A stretch of 64,000 nucleotides of DNA from AP-15 sp963738185. GTDB taxonomy: Bacteria > Pseudomonadota > Alphaproteobacteria > ATCC43930 > CGMCC-115725. This document shows positions 43,625-51,702 of the stretch, in pieces. The notes beneath the pieces were generated by a model. It did not search any database. It was not told the DNA's origin and saw nothing but the letters and a program-made list of their open reading frames with translations. Location: positions 2,790,001 through 2,854,000 of the forward strand of contig CAVTVA010000003.1 in the NCBI GenBank assembly GCA_963738185.1, given 5' to 3'. The stretch's first letter is position 1. The number at the start of each line of letters is the position of its first letter. The position numbers and the translations under genes were made by a program.

Positions 43625-43873
43625 GTGACCGCTTATTCTGTCGCCGATGCCAAAAACACGCTGCCCAAGCTGATCGACAAAGCGCTCGCCGGTGAGGAAG
43701 TGATCATCACACGGCGCGGCCAGCCGGTCGTCGAACTGCGGCCGGCGATGCGCCAGCGAGCACCGGCAAAGGGAACTCACGAATGGCTTCGCCAGCGAAC
43801 GCGCGCCCGGCCGAGCGTCGGCTTGTCATCGGTCGAAATCCTCGATCTGATGTATGAATCGACGGAAGATTGA
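43625..43873 (+). CDS. Phd/YefM-family antitoxin
   Basis: This 82-residue antitoxin pairs with the PIN toxin downstream. The DNA-binding Phd/YefM fold is visible in YSVADAKNTLPKLIDKALAG and EEVIITRRGQPVVELRP. The C-terminal tail, rich in charged residues (SSVEILDLMYESTED), would bind the toxin. The start is GTG at 43625, where homology begins. The stop overlaps the toxin start (TTGA), which couples translation. It likely represses its own promoter through the repeats at 43585-43602. Confidence 0.88.
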   Translation: MTAYSVADAKNTLPKLIDKALAGEEVIITRRGQPVVELRPAMRQRAPAKGTHEWLRQRTRARPSVGLSSVEILDLMYESTED

Positions 43874-44301
43874 GCGCTTATCTCGACGCGAGTGTGCTGT
43901 TGCCGACGCTGATCGCCGAAGCAGCCACGGAAGCCGTATACGACCGTCTCGGCGCCGACAACGAGGAATTTCTGGTCAGCGACTTCGCTGCTGCGGAAGT
44001 CGCCTCCGCGCTGTCGCGCCTGATTCGGATGGGGCATCTCGATTCGGCCGACGGTGCGGCGCGTCTGATCGATTTCGACACGTGGCGCGCGGCGATGACA
44101 ACGCCCATCGAAATGCACGCCGCGGATGTCCGCCTTGCTTATGCGTATGTCCGGCGCTTCGATCTCGCGCTGCGCGCGCCCGACGCGCTTCACGTCGCGA
44201 TTGCCCGCCGCCTCGACGTGGCGCTGCTCACGCTCGATCGGCGGATGGCCGCCGCCGCGAGCGAATTGGGTGTCGCCGTCGAAGCACTACCCTCCAGCTG
44301 A
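43870..44301 (+). CDS. PIN-domain toxin (VapC type)
   Basis: This 143-residue ribonuclease of the VapC class cuts specific RNAs, often tRNA, when free of antitoxin. The acidic residues are Asp in MSAYLDASVLLPTL, Glu in FAAAEVASALSRL, and Asp in LRAPDALHVAIARR and LLTLDRRMAAAA, all expected in an intact PIN active site. It starts with TTG overlapping the antitoxin stop. Intact and probably functional. Confidence 0.9.
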   Translation: MSAYLDASVLLPTLIAEAATEAVYDRLGADNEEFLVSDFAAAEVASALSRLIRMGHLDSADGAARLIDFDTWRAAMTTPIEMHAADVRLAYAYVRRFDLALRAPDALHVAIARRLDVALLTLDRRMAAAASELGVAVEALPSS

Positions 44302-44316
44302 GTGGGATAAAGTGAA

Positions 44317-45147
44317 ATGGCGGATAGAGCGGATGCCGTCGCGCAGCACTACACGAGCCCGGAACTGGGTGGGGCGATCCTGGAGGCGCTGCAAGGGATG
44401 GGGAAGGATATCGACCACCTGACCCCGGACGATCTGGCGCCGGTCGACGAATTTCATGGCGGGCAGCGGCCGGCGACGATCCGGCTGGCCGAGCTGCTCC
44501 GCCTGACCGGCAGCGAGAAGGTGCTCGATGTCGGCTCGGGGCTCGGCGGACCGTCGCGGTTTCTCGCTTGGCGCTACGGCGTGCACGTCAGCGGCGTCGA
44601 TCTGACCGCCGAATTTGTCCGGATCGCCGACATGCTGACCCGGCGCACCGGGCTCGAGGGGCGGGTCGATTACCGGCAGGGCGACGCCCTCGCGCTGCCC
44701 TTCGACGACCAGAGCTTCGATATCGTCTGGTCGCAGAACGCGGCGATGAACATCGCCGACCGCGACCGTCTCTATCGCGATATGCGTCGCGTGCTCAAAC
44801 CCGGCGGCCGGCTCGCCTTGCAGGAGGTCGCGGCCGGGCCCGGCGGCGCGCCGTATTTCCCGGTGCAGTGGGCGCGCGAGCCCTCGATCAGCTTTCTCTT
44901 CTCCCAACAGGCGACGAGGGCCACGCTCGAAGCCGCCGGTTTTCGCGTCGTAACCTGGCAGGACACGACGGCCGACGCGCTGGAGGCGGCCGCACGCCGC
45001 ACCCGCAACACCGAGCGCGAGCCGCCGCCGCTCGGGACCCACCTGATCCTAGGCCCCGACTGGCGGGCGATGTTCCGCAATTCCGCCCGCAACCTTGAAG
45101 AACGCCGCACCGAACTCTTCAACGCTGTTTTGGAGCGCGTCGATTGA
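44317..45147 (+). CDS. SAM-dependent methyltransferase (UbiE/glycine-sarcosine-like)
   Basis: This is a class I methyltransferase of 276 residues. The SAM motif is KVLDVGSGLGGPSRFLAWRY (about residue 68), followed by SGVDLTAEFVRIADML, FDIVWSQNAAMNIADRDRLY and VLKPGGRLALQEV. The start of the protein (HYTSPELGGAILEAL) and DEFHGGQRPATIRLAEL resemble small-molecule methyltransferases close to sarcosine/dimethylglycine and tocopherol types, but the substrate cannot be inferred. It starts 15 bp after the PIN toxin gene but is probably independent of it. Confidence 0.85.
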   Translation: MADRADAVAQHYTSPELGGAILEALQGMGKDIDHLTPDDLAPVDEFHGGQRPATIRLAELLRLTGSEKVLDVGSGLGGPSRFLAWRYGVHVSGVDLTAEFVRIADMLTRRTGLEGRVDYRQGDALALPFDDQSFDIVWSQNAAMNIADRDRLYRDMRRVLKPGGRLALQEVAAGPGGAPYFPVQWAREPSISFLFSQQATRATLEAAGFRVVTWQDTTADALEAAARRTRNTEREPPPLGTHLILGPDWRAMFRNSARNLEERRTELFNAVLERVD

Positions 45148-45208
45148 CGCATGGTCGTGTCTATCGAGAATGTTCCGGAAACCGGCTCCCTTCGGTGACA
45201 GGCGCGGC

Positions 45209-45541
45209 ATGAGCGAGACCGACGCCGACTTCTTTTTGATGGCGAACCTGTTTCCGGCTGACACCGGATTGCCAATGGTGGTGTGGGTTTCGGAACGCGG
45301 CCATGCGCGCCATGATGTCCGGATCAAGGTCAACCAGGCGCACGGCACGCGGATCTTGCCAGGGAACCTCGCGACGGTCGCGGTGCGCCCGTCGCCCCGG
45401 CTCATAGCGGGCCAATTGTCAACGGCCGACTTGCAAGCGGTCAGCGAATGGATCCGGCTCAACGAGACGACACTGGTCGCCTATTGGGAGTATCGGATCA
45501 GCATCGCCGGATTAATGCAGCGATTGCAGCGCCTGCCGTGA
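45209..45541 (+). CDS. Conserved hypothetical protein, about 110 residues
   Basis: The Met at 45209 starts MSETDADFFLMANLFPADTG, after which the chain has a mixed beta character (LPMVVWVSERGHARHDVRIK, ATVAVRPSPRLIAG) and ends in ETTLVAYWEYRISIAGLMQR. Composition and codon use look like a real gene. I do not recognise a named family. It follows the methyltransferase by 61 bp on the same strand. Confidence 0.6.
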   Translation: MSETDADFFLMANLFPADTGLPMVVWVSERGHARHDVRIKVNQAHGTRILPGNLATVAVRPSPRLIAGQLSTADLQAVSEWIRLNETTLVAYWEYRISIAGLMQRLQRLP

Positions 45542-45591
45542 CCGATCGATCCCCTCTGGCGCCGGCAGGTTGAGCGCCTCGGCTGGCGCCA

Positions 45592-46398
45592 CTAATCCCG
45601 CGGCGCGACGTCGAGGCGGACGACGAGGCCTTCGAGCGAGGGGCTGGGCGCCGGGTAGCGGCGCATCACCAGCGGGTCGTGGCCGGGGACGATATGCTGC
45701 GGCGAGGGTGCGGCGGCGCGCAACGCGTCGTAGGCGTCGAGCATGTCGCCGATGTGAAAGGCGGCGGTAAAGGGCCGGCCGGCTTCCATATTCTCATAGT
45801 AATGGGTCACGTCGGAGGCGAGCACGACCCAGCCGCGGCTGGTATGCACGCGCACGAACTGCATTCCGGGGGTGTGGCCGCCGACCGGGTGGATGCTGAT
45901 CCCCGGCGCCAGCTCGGCCGGCCCGTCATAGAGCCGCACCCGGCGGGCGAAATTGAGCCGCACGATGCCGACCACATCCTCGACCTCGAACGAGCGGGCG
46001 AGAAACGGGTGGCGCATGTAATGCCCGGTCGTGTAATGCAGCTCCTTTTCTTGCAGATGGAACTCTGCCCGGGGAAAGCGGGCGAAGGTGCCGACATGGT
46101 CGTAATGCAGGTGCGTCAGGATCACGTCGGCGACCGTGTTGCGGTCGAGGCCGACCAGCGACAACGCCTCGGCCGGGCAGCGCAAATGGCGCCGGCCGCG
46201 GGCGGCGGCGACCTCGGCGCTGAAGCCGGTGTCGATCACAAAGCTGCGCTCGGGGCTAATCGCGGCCCAGACGAAATAATCCATCGGCATCGGCCCGTCA
46301 TGCGGGTCGCCGCCGATAAAATGGTCGGCGCGCCGCGCATCGCGCTCGGCATAGCGGATCGCATAGAGCTCGTATTGCGGAAGGTTCGGGTCCATCAC
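45592..46398 (-). CDS. Metallo-beta-lactamase-fold lactonase (AHL-lactonase-like)
   Basis: This 268-residue dinuclear zinc hydrolase belongs to the N-acyl-homoserine-lactonase group. The metal motif HxHxDH is in ILTHLHYDHVGTF (about residue 95); additional ligands are His in HPVGGHTPGM, Asp in VVLASDVTHYYENME and His in HIVPGHDPLVM. The N-terminus has the family's YAIRYAERDARRADHFIGGD. The Met is doubled at 46398/46395. It may open lactones formed in the nearby catabolic pathways rather than quorum signals. Confidence 0.87.
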   Translation of the reverse strand: MMDPNLPQYELYAIRYAERDARRADHFIGGDPHDGPMPMDYFVWAAISPERSFVIDTGFSAEVAAARGRRHLRCPAEALSLVGLDRNTVADVILTHLHYDHVGTFARFPRAEFHLQEKELHYTTGHYMRHPFLARSFEVEDVVGIVRLNFARRVRLYDGPAELAPGISIHPVGGHTPGMQFVRVHTSRGWVVLASDVTHYYENMEAGRPFTAAFHIGDMLDAYDALRAAAPSPQHIVPGHDPLVMRRYPAPSPSLEGLVVRLDVAPRD

Positions 46399-46487
46399 GC
46401 CCTCGGTGTTGCGGAGAGGATTGCGCCGGCGCTGCCGGGGTGGCAGCTTGCCGGCACCGCTTATATCCGAGCGCCGGAGCGCGAGCC

Positions 46488-47297
46488 ATGACCCAATCCC
46501 TCGCCCCCTACCAAGTCAATGCCTTCAACACCGCCAAGGACAGCGACAACAAGATCCATGACGACGCGGTGGCGCGGCGGTTCGGCTTCAAGGGCGGGCT
46601 GGTGCCGGGGGTCGAGGTCTATGCCTATATGACGCATCTGCCGGCGGCTCATTGGGGCCGTGACTGGCTCGAGCACGGCACCGCCGAAATCCGGCTGCTG
46701 AAGCCGGTCTATGACGGCGACAGCGTGACGGTCACGGCGGCGAAGACCGCCGACGGGCTGGAGCTGCGGGTCGAGGCGCGCGGCGAATTGTGCGCGACCG
46801 GCCGCGCCGCGCTGCCGGCAGCGCCCGCTCCGGCACCCGCCGTCTTCGCCGAAGCTCCGATCCCGCCGGACCTGCCCGCAAATCGGCCGCCGGCCGACGA
46901 AACGACGCTCGCCGTCGGCACCTGGTTCGCGATCCATCCATTCCGGATGGGCGGCGAGGATGCCCGGCGATACCTCGCCGATCTGCGCGAGACCCTGCCG
47001 CTCTACACCGCCGAAGGGCTGGTGCATCCCGGCACGATCCTGCACATCGCCAACTGGGCGCTGCGTCACAATGTCGTGCTGGGGCCGTGGATGCATGTCG
47101 GCAGCCGGGTCGAGCATTACGCCGCGGCGCGGCTCGGCGACGAATTGTCGGCCAAGGCGCTCATCACCGGCAACTACGAAAAGAAGGGCCACCGCTTCGT
47201 CGATCTCGACGTGCTGGTCTACGCCAACCGCACCATCCCCATCGCCCGCATCGCGCACGTGTCGATCTATCGCCCGCGCCAGCTCGCCGCCGCCTGA
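46488..47297 (+). CDS. Double hotdog-fold (MaoC-like) protein
   Basis: This 269-residue protein has two halves of MaoC/hotdog character. The first half has RRFGFKGGLVPGVEVYAYMT, which matches the substrate-tunnel motif of hydratase-type hotdog proteins, and LKPVYDGDSVTVTA. The second half, after an alanine/proline-rich linker, has GLVHPGTILHIANWALRHNV and VGSRVEHYAAARLGDELSAK. It probably binds a CoA thioester or similar acid; catalytic activity is not proven. The Met at 46488 is the first before the conserved sequence. Confidence 0.8.
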   Translation: MTQSLAPYQVNAFNTAKDSDNKIHDDAVARRFGFKGGLVPGVEVYAYMTHLPAAHWGRDWLEHGTAEIRLLKPVYDGDSVTVTAAKTADGLELRVEARGELCATGRAALPAAPAPAPAVFAEAPIPPDLPANRPPADETTLAVGTWFAIHPFRMGGEDARRYLADLRETLPLYTAEGLVHPGTILHIANWALRHNVVLGPWMHVGSRVEHYAAARLGDELSAKALITGNYEKKGHRFVDLDVLVYANRTIPIARIAHVSIYRPRQLAAA

Positions 47298-47378
47298 ATT
47301 CCCGACGCGGGTCAGCGCGGCGCCGCACGGCGCGGGCAGCGCTCTGCGCTAAAGGAGTGGAAATCGAGCCCGCGTTTA

Positions 47379-47398
47379 GCATATGTTATAGCATATGC
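47379..47398. promoter_or_regulatory. Palindromic operator of the VapB-VapC pair
   Basis: GCATATG (47379-47385) and its exact inverse CATATGC (47392-47398) are separated by TTATAG. The site is 14 bp before the likely GTG start of the antitoxin. It is AT-rich in a GC-rich surrounding and overlaps a plausible -10 region. VapB-type antitoxins bind such palindromes to repress their own operon. Confidence 0.65.
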
Positions 47399-47412
47399 AG
47401 ATGGAGGTCGCG

Positions 47413-47646
47413 GTGAGCCAGGAGCGGCGGGTCAGACTTTTCAAAAATGGGCAGAACCAGGCGGTGCGCATTCCGCGAGAGTTCGAGCTTCCCGGCGAAG
47501 AGGCAATCCTTCGCAAGGACGGCGACCGGTTGATCATTGAGCCGAGCCCGCGGCAATCCCTGTTGGCAGTGCTCGCGACGCTCGAACCGCTCGACGAGGA
47601 GTTCCCGCCGATCCCCGAACTGGTGACCGATCCTGTCGAGCTCTGA
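47413..47646 (+). CDS. VapB-type (AbrB-fold) antitoxin
   Basis: This antitoxin of 77 residues has the swapped-hairpin AbrB fold (RRVRLFKNGQNQAVRIPREF, AILRKDGDRLIIEPSPR) and an acidic C-terminal tail (LEPLDEEFPPIPELVTDPVE) that wraps the toxin. GGAGG at 47404-47408 sits four bases from GTG at 47413. An upstream in-frame ATG at 47395 would lie inside the operator palindrome, so GTG is preferred. The stop TGA shares its last base with the toxin ATG. Confidence 0.88.
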   Translation: MSQERRVRLFKNGQNQAVRIPREFELPGEEAILRKDGDRLIIEPSPRQSLLAVLATLEPLDEEFPPIPELVTDPVEL

Positions 47647-48044
47647 TGGCCTACCTGCTCGACACCAACATCGTCTCCGATCTCGTCCGCAACCCGAAAG
47701 GCCGGGTGGCGCAGCACATCCGCGAGGTCGGCGAAGCGCAGGTGTGCACCAGCATCATTGTCGCGGCGGAACTGCGTTACGGCGCCGCAAAGCGCGGATC
47801 GCCGCGGCTCACAGCGCAGCTCGAAGCGGTGCTCGGAGCGCTCGAAATCCTGCCCTTTGCGGCACCGGCCGATCTTGCCTACGGCTGCCTCCGCGCCCGG
47901 CTCGAACATGCCGGCCAGCCGATCGGCGGCAACGATATGCTGATCGCCGCGCAAGCGGTTGCACTCCGTCATACCATCGTCACCGACAACGTGCGCGAGT
48001 TCGGCCGGGTCGATGGCCTGCCGCACGAGAATTGGCTGCGCTAA
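47646..48044 (+). CDS. VapC-type PIN-domain toxin
   Basis: This is a 132-residue PIN ribonuclease. The four acidic positions appear in MAYLLDTNIVSDLVRNP, SIIVAAELRYGAAKRGS, GGNDMLIAAQAVAL and IVTDNVREFGRVDGL; all are intact. With the VapB gene upstream it forms a complete second toxin-antitoxin module, unrelated in antitoxin type to the Phd-VapC pair 3.5 kb away. Confidence 0.93.
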   Translation: MAYLLDTNIVSDLVRNPKGRVAQHIREVGEAQVCTSIIVAAELRYGAAKRGSPRLTAQLEAVLGALEILPFAAPADLAYGCLRARLEHAGQPIGGNDMLIAAQAVALRHTIVTDNVREFGRVDGLPHENWLR

Positions 48045-48063
48045 CCCGAACCTGCGATATCCC

Positions 48064-48495
48064 TCAGCCGCGGCCGCGGCAGGCGGCAAAGCCGAAAAGC
48101 GCCGTGCCGAGCAGGACCAACGAACCCGGCCCCGGCACGCTGGATGGCGGCGGGAGCGGATTGCCGATGCCGGGGCTGAGCGCGATCGAGAATTCATCAG
48201 CCAGCGAAAACGACGGATCGATCTCAAACGACGGGTCGGCAAAGGCGGAGGCAAAATTGCCGAACGAGGTGCCGTACTCTACCGATGCTGACGCGTTCAA
48301 GGAAACATCGAGGACATCGCCAGATTGGACCGGCACGATGCCATTAATAACGACGTCTGACGGATATGAGTAACAGATCTCCGTCGCCCCTTGGTAAATG
48401 CTAGAACAAGCATCAGCAACTACGAGAATCCCGGAGGGGTTGGGTAGCAGCTCATGATCCGAAATCTCGATGCTTGCGATGTCACGCTGTAGCAA
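48064..48495 (-). pseudogene. PEP-CTERM protein, N-terminus lost
   Basis: The C-terminus VPGPGSLVLLGTALFGFAAC ending in RGRG is a PEP-CTERM sorting signal (P-x-P motif, hydrophobic helix, arginine cluster), which targets exported proteins for processing by exosortase. The preceding residues are acidic and Ser-rich, as usual for mature PEP-CTERM proteins. No signal peptide is found: the first Met in frame is in mid-domain, and upstream DNA (48496-48800) is repeat sequence. The 5' part has probably been lost or is out of frame. No exosortase gene is in the window. Confidence 0.6.
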
Positions 48496-48910
48496 CCAGT
48501 GGAGAAATTCAGACAGACGGTGCCCAGATAGCCGTCACACCGGCGAAGGTCGGCGCCTATGGCTGGCATGGGTCCCGGCCTGCGAGCGTGTGAACAAATT
48601 GAAGATGGGCGGGACCGGCGCCGTGCGTCCCCCGCTTTCGCGAGGGCAGGCTCTTCGAGACAGCCGCTTCGCGGCTTCCTCAGGATGAGGTATTTTCTTA
48701 TCGCTATCATGAGGAGCGCCGAAGGTGCGTCTCGAAGCACCCACGATGTCGAGGCAGCAAGCGCTTTGGGAATTGTTTCACACGCTCCCACGCCGGGGTG
48801 ACGAGAACAGGGAGGCCGGCACCAAGTGTCAGATTTGTACCAGTGGCGAACCGGGTGCGGGAGGCGCGAGCCAATGATCCCAGCGCCGGACGGCGCGCGC
48901 TTATGCGGGG
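48496..48910. repeat. Intergenic region with composite palindromic repeats
   Basis: There is no gene here. At about 48652-48740 the sequence CTTCGAGACAGCCGCTTCGC, GGCTTCCTCAGGATGAGG, a short AT-rich centre, then ATGAGGAGCGCCGAAGGTGC and GTCTCGAAGCACCC forms two facing hairpins, a pattern widespread in Rhizobiales-type genomes. Flanking pieces at about 48533-48580 (GTCACACCGGCGAAGGTCGG, ATGGGTCCCGGCCTGCGAG) and 48627-48650 resemble a second repeat family with GCGAAAGCGGG-like arms. Two element types appear to have been inserted together next to a broken PEP-CTERM gene. Confidence 0.65.
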
Positions 48911-50938
48911 TCAGCCGCGGCGGGCGGCGGCGCGGCGCGGGCGGCGCTCGTCGAGGGCGATGACCAGGCCAGGGCGGGCGGCGGCGACCCGCTCCTGCGC
49001 GGCTTCGATGATCAGCCGCAACAGGTCGCAGTAACGGAGCCCGGCCGCCTCCGCCATCAGGTTGAGCTTGCCGTCCCAGCACCAGCCAGGGTTGGGGTTG
49101 ACCTCGAGCAATTTGATCTCGCCCTCGGCGTCGGCGCGGAAATCGAAGCGCGCGTAGTCGCGGCAACCCAGCCGCTCGAACAGGATGTTGGCGTAATCGA
49201 CGATCTTGCGCCGCTGCTCCTCGTCGAGCCGCGCCTCGCGATAGCCGATCTGCGACCAATAGGGCGATTCCGGGACCCATTTCGACTCGTACGGCAAGAG
49301 CCGCGGCAGGCCGGGGTCGAGCCGCGAATAATCGACCTCGAGCGGCGGCAGCACGCGGCAGCCCTGCCCGGGATTGCCGACGATGCCGATCGAATATTCG
49401 GGGCCGGTCAGAAATTCCTGGATCAGGATCGGGCAGCGCGGCATCTGCTCGCGCAGCCGGCCAAGGCAAGCGATCGCCTCTTCCCAGCTGTGCACCACCG
49501 CGTCCTGGCCAATGCCGATCGACGAATCGCCGAAATTCGGCTTGATCAGCGCCGGAAACACCGACGGGATCGTCGCCGCCAGATCGTCCGAATTGAAGTA
49601 GGTTTCGGCCGGGACCGGCACGTCGATCGCCTGGGCTATGCCGCGCACCAGGGATTTGTCGTAGCATAGCCCGAGGCAGCTCGGCCCGGCGCCGCTGTAG
49701 GGAATGTCGAGCGTCTCCAGCAACGCCGGCACGTGCAATTCCATAAAGGCGTCGTTGTTGAAACCTTCGTCGCACAGGTTGAGGACGAAATGCGGCCGGT
49801 TGGCGCGCAGGTCGGCATAGAGCGAGGCGTGGTTGTCGAGAAAGCGGAAACGGTAATCGGGCAACTCGTGCAATGCCGCCTTGAGCCGCTCGATGGTGTC
49901 GATGTCTTCCTCGTTGTAACGTCCGTTGCGCTTGACTGGGTCGGGCAGCCGCGGATCGCCGAGGATCACCGCGATGTCCGAGATGCGGGCCGAGCGCCGC
50001 GGCATCAGACGCGTCCGGCGCGGCGCCTTGCAGGTCAGAAAGAGCCGGTGCGCCACCATGCCGAGATCCTGGTTGCGCGGCGATTGCGGCGCCAGCAGCG
50101 CATGAAACCGCACGCTGCCAAAGCCGGCGCCGGTCAACAGCGCTTCGAGGCGCTCTTTCGAGTAGAGCCGCTCGGCGTAGAATTGGTCGGCGATGACCCC
50201 GCGCTCGGCATGGACCACGACCTCACGGCTGATCAGCCGGTCACCGTCCTCGGCGAGGTCGCGCTCGCGGCAGACGAAATGGTTCTGGTCGACCCATTCC
50301 CACGAGCGCGGATCGAAGTGGCCGCGCATCCAGTCGCCATCCATCAAATCCATGACCAAGGCGCCACCCGAGGCCAGCGCGCGCTTGACCGATTCGAGAA
50401 CGGCAAGATCGTCCTCCGGGCGCTCGAAATAGCCAAAGGAATTGCCGAGGATGCACACGCAATGAAATTCGGCGTCGCCGAGGCGAAAGCGGCGCGCGTC
50501 GCCCTCATGAAACGAGACCGGCAGATTGCGCTGCCGCGCGCGTTTGCGCGCCAGCCGGATCAGGTAGCGCGAGCGGTCGAGCCCGGTGACCCGGGGAAAC
50601 CCGCGCCGGGCGAGCTCGAGCGAATGGCGGCCCTGCCCACAGCACAGATCGAGGATGCGGTCGTTGCGCTCGATGCCGGCGCTGCCGATCAAGAGATCGA
50701 CCTCCTGCGCGGTGTTGCGGTCGTTCTCGATCACGTCGCCGTCGGTTTCGAGATAGAGCGAGTTGAACAGGGTGCGCCACCAATCCGATGGCAAGTGTCG
50801 CTCAAGGTCGGACACCGGGCCCAAGGTGCGCGCCCCGATTCGCCGCCCTTGCTCGGCGCCATCGCCAGTGCCGCTGACGGCGGCCGAATTGGCGGCGCCG
50901 GCGCGAGCGGGCCTCGCAGCGCTGGTCTTTCTGCTCAT
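48911..50938 (-). CDS. Fusion of SAM-dependent methyltransferase and ATP-grasp (D-Ala-D-Ala ligase-like) ligase
   Basis: This 675-residue protein has two enzymes in one chain. The N-terminal half has a methyltransferase: RILDLCCGQGRHSLELARRG (about residue 95), VTGLDRSRYLIRLARKRA and HCVCILGNSFGYFERPEDDL. The C-terminal half, from SDIAVILGDPRLPDPVKRNG (about residue 320), is an ATP-grasp ligase with VLNLCDEGFNNDAFMELHVP, IPYSGAGPSCLGLCYDK, PALIKPNFGDSSIGIGQDAV, PILIQEFLTGPEYSIGIVGN and the metal-binding LLEVNPNPGWCWDGKLN. It probably joins an amino acid or amine to an acid and methylates substrate or product. The Met at 50938 is the best start; upstream residues are not conserved. It stands alone, so its product cannot be inferred from neighbours. 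Confidence 0.88.
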   Translation of the reverse strand: MSRKTSAARPARAGAANSAAVSGTGDGAEQGRRIGARTLGPVSDLERHLPSDWWRTLFNSLYLETDGDVIENDRNTAQEVDLLIGSAGIERNDRILDLCCGQGRHSLELARRGFPRVTGLDRSRYLIRLARKRARQRNLPVSFHEGDARRFRLGDAEFHCVCILGNSFGYFERPEDDLAVLESVKRALASGGALVMDLMDGDWMRGHFDPRSWEWVDQNHFVCRERDLAEDGDRLISREVVVHAERGVIADQFYAERLYSKERLEALLTGAGFGSVRFHALLAPQSPRNQDLGMVAHRLFLTCKAPRRTRLMPRRSARISDIAVILGDPRLPDPVKRNGRYNEEDIDTIERLKAALHELPDYRFRFLDNHASLYADLRANRPHFVLNLCDEGFNNDAFMELHVPALLETLDIPYSGAGPSCLGLCYDKSLVRGIAQAIDVPVPAETYFNSDDLAATIPSVFPALIKPNFGDSSIGIGQDAVVHSWEEAIACLGRLREQMPRCPILIQEFLTGPEYSIGIVGNPGQGCRVLPPLEVDYSRLDPGLPRLLPYESKWVPESPYWSQIGYREARLDEEQRRKIVDYANILFERLGCRDYARFDFRADAEGEIKLLEVNPNPGWCWDGKLNLMAEAAGLRYCDLLRLIIEAAQERVAAARPGLVIALDERRPRRAAARRG

Positions 50939-51333
50939 CCTCGCCACCCCCCACATTGTGCCGGACATCAAAAAAGGCGGCTGCCCGATCCGGGGAACCG
51001 CCAAGGAGCCGCCTGTGCGCCACGATCGGCGATGCGGGATCGCAATCGGCCTGCGGCGCGCGCCGGCCGCGACCTTTCGGCCGAGCAGCCGCCGCAACCG
51101 GGGCAAAGAACAGGCGCGCGATTGCTGAACATCGAATTCCGCAGAGGCCAACAGCAGTCGTCGGCCGGAAGTTCGGAATATTCGGCTCTGCTTTCAAGCG
51201 CAATCTGGCGAGCTGTCGCCAATTGGCAAGCTGGACAGGTTGCGGCTGTGCGGCGCTGTGATCGGCCGGGCGGCCGCTGGACACAGCCGCCGATTCGACC
51301 GGTCGGTTCGCACCGCGAGGCGAGCCACGCCGG
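50939..51333. other. 395-bp gap upstream of the methyltransferase-ligase gene
   Basis: This gap separates two reverse-strand genes. It should hold the promoter of the fusion gene. No open frame has family motifs or a credible ribosome-binding site. No strong inverted repeat was seen. Confidence 0.4.
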
Positions 51334-51651
51334 TCACCGGGCTTGGCGCAGCTCGATGGTGCCGAGCCTGGCGCCGGTCGCCAGATCGAGGACGACAAGC
51401 TGGTTGCCGTTGTCGGGCAGCGCCAATTCAAGGATCAGGCGATTGGGCGCAGTGGTCATCGCCTCGATCCGCGCGCCGCGCGGCAGATCGAGGCTGGTCG
51501 CAAAGGTGCTCGCCGCGGCTGTGGTGCTGGTGGGGGGGCTGGCGGGCCGCGCGCCGCGTGACATGCGGCCGGCGATGACCGCGGCGACGACGCCAAAGCC
51601 GACGATGATCACCACCCCCATGACGATGACAAAGACGGTCAGCGCGCGCAT
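51334..51651 (-). CDS. DUF6476 family membrane-anchored protein
   Basis: This is a 105-residue conserved alphaproteobacterial protein. A single membrane helix (MRALTVFVIVMGVVIIVGFG and VVAAVIAG) is followed by a small periplasmic domain with GARIEAMTTAPNRLILELAL and NGNQLVVLDLATGARLGTIE. Function unknown. It is divergent from rluD, with about 50 bp between the two starts, an arrangement that recurs in Rhodospirillales. Confidence 0.85.
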   Translation of the reverse strand: MRALTVFVIVMGVVIIVGFGVVAAVIAGRMSRGARPASPPTSTTAAASTFATSLDLPRGARIEAMTTAPNRLILELALPDNGNQLVVLDLATGARLGTIELRQAR

Positions 51652-51702
51652 CGGATGTCTTGGCGTCGGTTGCGGGTGGCCGGGCCGCCGCTGCGCGCCG
51701 CC

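Noticed and set aside
40000..48044. The two toxin-antitoxin pairs as part of a larger defence island
   Set aside because: Only metabolic genes lie around them: no restriction, Cas, Abi or nuclease-helicase genes. They look like independent small modules.
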